From Poecilobothrus nobilitatus (lineage: Eukaryota; Arthropoda; Insecta; Diptera; Dolichopodidae): a stretch of 64,000 nucleotides of DNA. Position 1 is the stretch's first letter, and each line of letters starts with the position of its first letter. A program made the position numbers and the translations under genes. Of this stretch, positions 62,905 to 64,000 are shown one piece after another. The stretch covers positions 185,584,035 to 185,648,034 of the forward strand of contig OX352772.1 of NCBI GenBank assembly GCA_947095535.1, read 5' to 3'. A model generated the notes under the pieces. The model saw only the letters and a program-made list of their open reading frames with translations, was not told the DNA's origin and did not search any database.

Positions 62905-63160
62905 TCACCAGGGAGCACAGGGCATCCACTAAGTCCTTTTCAGCCTGTTTCTATTTTGTGCTATAGCTTTAACTTGTGACCATGATTGTTTGTTTATTTT
63001 GCCTATCACTTGCAATATTGTTCTTTTCCAACTGTTTTCACAAGGTCTGCCTTGTGGTCCTTGTGGTTGCCAATCCAGAGTTTCTCTGGCTATCATGTTT
63101 TCTAATCGCCTGATTATATGACCGATCCATCTGTATTTTTCTTCTTATTTGGTTTTCAAT
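62905..63160 (-). pseudogene. RTE-type LINE C-terminal fragment
   Basis: The minus strand reads WIGHIIRRLENMIARETLDWQPQGPQGRPCENSWKR, then VKAIAQNRNRLKRT, a stop and WMPCAPW. This is the characteristic end of RTE-type and related ORF2 proteins (GHxLR...ALDWxPQG...GRP...W). The reading is consistent with a 5'-truncated insertion. Confidence 0.7.
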
Positions 63161-63164
63161 AAGT

Positions 63165-64000
63165 TCTCTATATTCTAAGAAGATAATATTGTAATAACAA
63201 ATTTTATTTCAATCATAAAAATTAGCAATCATGATTGTCACCTTCACAATATATTAATGTACAAACAGCTTCAGCTGATTTATCTTCCCAGCCTTCGAGC
63301 ATTTTGTACAGTCCTTTTGTAAGCATGTATTTTCAAACAAAACTGTTCCCTTTACTTGTTTTCTTCTTTACATTTTTTTTGACGAATTTCATCTATCTCA
63401 CTTTAAATTAAAAAAAAAAAGTTTATTTTTAAATTAAATAGAATTATTTTTTAAAGTTAAGAGAATTAATTATAGGGATAATTAACACAGTCCAACCTTG
63501 GAATTCCGATAAATCTATCTTTTTTGATTGTTAACTACGAGGTAGACTCTAAAATGGCAATGAATTCCTCTAATTTTTTCGCATTTCCAGTAACAAATGT
63601 AAGCCGTCTTGCTATGATTTAAAATAAAAATGAAATAAAATATAAAATTTTTTCTTTTCAATTAAATCAAAACTTACCTTTTATCATTTGATCTAAAATT
63701 ATAAGCATTTGATCTAAAATTTATTAATAAAACCAAAACAATACATTAAACTGCTGCAGTTAACCGATATTTGATTCAAAATGGACTTAAAACTGACTGA
63801 CATATGACTTTTGACAATTTAAAAAATTTTATATGGCGGTAATAAAAAAAAAATGGCGATATTTTTGACATTAGGTGGAAGTACTTTGACTTTTCTAAAA
63901 TTTTTGACAAAAAAAAAAAATTGTTCTTAGTCAACCACCCGTGCTATAAAATATTTCGGGAAGACGGATATTGACTGGATATAGGTAATTTATTTATGAT
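63165..64000. other. AT-rich stretch without recognisable genes
   Basis: Nothing with coding or RNA character was found. A phrase TTTGATCTAAAATTATAAGCATTTGATCTAAAATTTATTA shows a short direct duplication at 63686-63722. Confidence 0.45.

Overview
The window is AT-rich eukaryotic DNA, almost certainly from an insect and probably a fly. Evidence: an I-like LINE with RNase H, P-element-type transposase fossils, an errantivirus-type remnant, and MITE-like repeats whose ends read as inverted ATACCCGTACGA. I see no ordinary host gene. Nearly everything is transposable-element or endogenous virus-like DNA, so this looks like a heterochromatic or repeat-island segment.

Layout. 1-3.3 kb: a partial MITE, a small P-transposase fossil and an orphan Polinton gene fragment. 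3.4-9.2 kb: a nearly complete I-like non-LTR retrotransposon on the minus strand. 9.9-16.4 kb: retroelement scraps and a cluster of one MITE family (one direct copy, then a partial copy facing an inverted copy as a large palindrome). 16.6-21.5 kb: a decayed CR1-like LINE with a PHD-finger ORF1. 21.8-25.9 kb: a second, more decayed LINE of that kind, split by a tRNA-headed, microsatellite-rich SINE-like element; an inverted copy of that SINE lies at 26.9-27.6 kb. 28.1-29.1 kb: a gypsy/errantivirus fossil. 29.9-60.8 kb: nested Polintons (Mavericks; the adintovirus-like class). 61.3-62.4 kb: a decayed P-element-type transposase. 62.9-63.2 kb: an RTE-type LINE tail.

The centrepiece is a nested pair of virus-like DNA elements. 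The inner one (35077-50479, 15,403 bp) has long terminal inverted repeats, AG...CT termini and a perfect 6-bp target duplication (TGAAGT). It carries an open set of Polinton genes: chromodomain integrase, packaging ATPase, small basic protein, penton-like protein, basic minor virion protein, double-jelly-roll major capsid protein, adenain-type cysteine protease, a protein-primed family B DNA polymerase, and several unassigned genes, one with a likely intron. It sits inside a minor-virion gene of an older outer element (29932-60752).

The outer element belongs to a different Polinton family. It is made of two truncated copies joined head to tail (A, left; B, right), and its outer ends have no matching target duplication. 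Between them A and B appear to cover the whole family from one inverted repeat to the other. It has integrase, ATPase, capsid, penton and protease genes but no DNA polymerase, and the integrase sits at the opposite end from its place in the inner element. That suggests a capsid-encoding, polymerase-less Polinton lineage that would need a helper polymerase. Many outer genes are broken, while the inner ones look open; the inner insertion is therefore the younger event.
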